Positions 62,108 to 64,000 of a DNA stretch of 64,000 bases are shown piece after piece. Where the stretch lies: the NCBI GenBank assembly GCA_963737145.1, contig CAVTRO010000004.1, positions 124,001 through 188,000 of the forward strand, read 5' to 3'. The translations under genes were made by a program, and so were the position numbers. The notes beneath the pieces are model-generated. The model did not search any database and was not told the DNA's origin. It saw only the letters and a list, made by a program, of their open reading frames with translations. Position 1 is the first letter of the stretch, and each line of letters opens with the position of its first letter. The DNA comes from AP-15 sp963737145 (GTDB taxonomy: Bacteria; Pseudomonadota; Alphaproteobacteria; ATCC43930; CGMCC-115725).

Positions 62108-63673
62108 ATGAGTTCCATTGAGTCCGTCCCTTTCCCGAATGGTAACGGGCGGGGTGGGGTCAGCGGATGGCTGGTCTTGACCCTGTTCGTGTTTGCTACG
62201 GCTGTCGCGGCAATCCCGATTTTTGCAAACCAGTTCTTGTCGATCAACGACTACCCGAACCATCTCGCCCGGGCTGCGGTACTGCTGAATTACTACAGCA
62301 ATCCTGCCTTTTCCCGTTACTATATACCGCATTGGGGGATGTTGCCGAATCTGGCGAGTGACCTGTGGATTGTAGGCCTCGGCCACATTCTGCCGGTCGA
62401 AATTGCAGGAAAGCTGTTTGTCGCGGCTACATTTGCTCTGATGCTCGGCGGCACCATCTGCATTCATTTCGCTACCTTCAGAAGATGGTCGCTATGGCCG
62501 TTGCTCGCTGTTGTTTTATTGTACAACCGTCTGGTTCCGGTCGGCCTACTGGATTTTCTATTCGGGACCGGTGTGGGGATGCTGGTCCTGTCCTTATGGA
62601 TTTACTTGCGCTCTCGGCCGCCGCTGATCCGCGGCTTGTCTTTAACCGCAGGGACCCTTGTGGTGTTTTTTGCCCATTTATTCGCTTTTGGAGTTCTTGC
62701 GGTCACAATCGCCACCTACGAATTGGTTCTTTTTGCGTCGGGTGATCGACCGTTCCGCAAACGGCTCCTTGATCTCGCCGCCGGCGCTGTGCCGTTTCTG
62801 CCGGCGATTGCCATTCTCGTGGCGCTCTCACCTCACAGCCACGGGACGGTCGTTATCAGATACCGGGATATCTGGACGCGCATCAGCGGCTTTACGCTGC
62901 CGATCATCTATGATGGGGGCCGAGAAGGATTGTGTTTTCTGGCATTGTCTGCCCTGACGGCGTGGGCGCTTGCAAGCCAGAGCATCCGCTTCAATCGGCC
63001 GCTGACGGCTGGCGTCATTGCCCTTTTCCTGCTGCAGTTTTGCATGCCCAATGTCATTATGACCGCGGAGCTGGCCGACCAGCGGCTCCCCATCCCGATG
63101 ATGTTGCTGGCGGTTGCGGCAACCGACCTGGTGAAAGCGTCCTATAAGCTCCGTGCGGCTTTGGTTTTGACTACCGGGGCTGTTTTTGCCTTCCGCATCG
63201 TCGGGATCCAGCAACGTTGGGCACAGGAACAGCCGACCTATGCCGCCGCCGGCGCGGCGCTGGCACAAATTCCGGGTGGCGCGCGGGTAGCGACCGCCCT
63301 TGCACCCGATACCTTTAATACGTTCAGGACGCCATACCAGGCGATCTATTATATGCCGGTGTGGAGCGTCGTCTCGCGCGGCGGGTTCACTCAGACCCTG
63401 TTCGCCTTGCCGACGCAACACCCGCTGGTGCTAAAACCAGAATATGCGGCGCTTGCAGCGGCAAGCCGGCCCAGCGATATATGGCAGGGGTTTGTCCTCG
63501 GAGCCGGGGCCAATTCATGCGCTCCGCCGCCCCGACTGATCTCGGCATTGCGCGGATACGATTATGTCGCCTTTGTGGATCGCAGAAAGTTCCGCGTCTG
63601 CCATACCCCGCTCCTCGATATGGTTGCCGATGCCGGGTATGCGCAGGTTTTCCGGGTCAACCCGGGTTTGTGA
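62108..63673 (+). CDS. Multi-pass membrane protein, possibly GT-C-like
   Basis: About 521 residues with at least nine transmembrane helices. The first loop holds SINDYPNHLARAAVLLNYY, where the DYPNH motif is reminiscent of active-site loops of lipid-linked sugar transferases. A C-terminal soluble part (VATALAPDTFNTFRTPYQ, YDYVAFVDRRKFRVCHTPLL) follows. It lies 44 bp after the preceding membrane gene, so cotranscription is likely. Function unknown. Confidence 0.7.
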   Translation: MSSIESVPFPNGNGRGGVSGWLVLTLFVFATAVAAIPIFANQFLSINDYPNHLARAAVLLNYYSNPAFSRYYIPHWGMLPNLASDLWIVGLGHILPVEIAGKLFVAATFALMLGGTICIHFATFRRWSLWPLLAVVLLYNRLVPVGLLDFLFGTGVGMLVLSLWIYLRSRPPLIRGLSLTAGTLVVFFAHLFAFGVLAVTIATYELVLFASGDRPFRKRLLDLAAGAVPFLPAIAILVALSPHSHGTVVIRYRDIWTRISGFTLPIIYDGGREGLCFLALSALTAWALASQSIRFNRPLTAGVIALFLLQFCMPNVIMTAELADQRLPIPMMLLAVAATDLVKASYKLRAALVLTTGAVFAFRIVGIQQRWAQEQPTYAAAGAALAQIPGGARVATALAPDTFNTFRTPYQAIYYMPVWSVVSRGGFTQTLFALPTQHPLVLKPEYAALAAASRPSDIWQGFVLGAGANSCAPPPRLISALRGYDYVAFVDRRKFRVCHTPLLDMVADAGYAQVFRVNPGL

Positions 63674-63856
63674 TGAGCCGGGTGATTGGGTTTGCCGGAC
63701 AGCGCGGCCCCTCAATTGCGCCGCCGTGAAAGGCCTGCGTCGGCCGGGAGCTTCCCGCCGATACTGGCAGCAACCGGCCGCCGCTCCGGCTTCGTATGCG
63801 GTCGAAAAGACAATTGTGTTCGACGCCGCGACTGGAGGACACGGCGATGCCGTAGC

Positions 63857-64000
63857 GATTTGCGGCTGACCCTGATTGGGCATGCGATCATCATTCTCAT
63901 TCTTTTCGCTTTTCTGGCTCTTGCTTTGCGCTATCGCTTCGATTTGGCGCCGTTTATGACACTGGCCGCGTTGGTCGGATATCGATCGTTTTGCATTGTT
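63857..64000 (+). pseudogene. Partial copy of the 60.5-kb membrane protein gene
   Basis: The plus-strand frame here reads DLRLTLIGHAIIILILFAFLALALRYRFDLAPF and MTLAALVGYRSF, matching RLSLIGHALSILILLMFFALTPRYRFDLAPF and following residues of the protein at 60531-62063. Nothing corresponding to the preceding 390 residues is present upstream. It continues past the right edge, so its end is unseen. Confidence 0.8.

Overview
The window is high-GC DNA from an alphaproteobacterium. The strongest evidence is the gene order chvI-chvG-hprK-rapZ-EIIA(Man)-ptsH-ptsI next to pckA, together with a single-domain HPr kinase of 155 residues. The order within the class (Rhodospirillales- or Hyphomicrobiales-like) cannot be fixed from this sequence. 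No rRNA, tRNA or CRISPR array was recognised. Many genes carry one-base frameshifts. Some sit in clearly decayed mobile DNA, but others (rapZ, a flavoprotein reductase) lie in otherwise healthy operons, so assembly or sequencing indels must be kept in mind.

Region 1 (1-10.3 kb) is metabolic and accessory: a truncated FUSC transporter abutting a nuclease-domain remnant, an NtaA/DmoA-type flavin monooxygenase divergent from an alpha/beta hydrolase, a pair of exported proteins, a two-domain retropepsin-like protease, an agmatinase-family ureohydrolase, a thiolase and two small membrane proteins. A collapsed DUF433/DUF5615 toxin-antitoxin remnant follows at 10.4-10.7 kb.

Region 2 (11.3-20.4 kb) is a core regulatory block. 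The minus-strand operon chvI-chvG-hprK-rapZ-EIIA-ptsH-ptsI encodes an envelope/acid-sensing two-component system and the regulatory phosphotransferase cascade. Opposite it lie a HugZ-like heme/flavin protein gene and pckA. The pckA start overlaps the stop of a six-codon leader frame that has its own strong ribosome site.

Region 3 (20.4-44.56 kb) is a 24-kb accessory region bounded by direct copies of the pckA 3' end: the real one on the left and a 124-bp deleted remnant on the right. It holds (a) five fragments of one phage terminase large-subunit gene, (b) an eleven-gene minus-strand locus with two arylsulfatases, their formylglycine-generating enzyme, three inner-membrane proteins, an outer-membrane barrel and OmpA-type and small lipoproteins, (c) two AraC-type regulators, one of them dead, (d) BrnT/HTH and HigBA toxin-antitoxin modules alternating with terminase 3' fragments and sharing an operator palindrome, (e) a TerY-P triad (VWA protein, PP2C phosphatase, HhH-containing kinase) with a DUF4236 protein, and (f) further broken BrnT/BrnA-type genes.

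Region 4 (44.6-64 kb) returns to chromosomal metabolism: a second NtaA-type monooxygenase, RidA, a B12-binding radical SAM protein, a fluoroacetate-dehalogenase relative with its nucleophile Asp replaced by Asn, a LysE-type exporter, a glutathione peroxidase and the lysine-pathway pair dapD-dapE (dapE carries a tail encoded by a repeat). A catabolic-looking cluster follows (amidohydrolase_2 decarboxylase relative, ferredoxin reductase, 2Fe-2S ferredoxin, CapA-type protein, truncated GST, DUF35 protein plus lipid-transfer thiolase). The window ends with two low-GC multi-pass membrane proteins and a partial copy of the first one.
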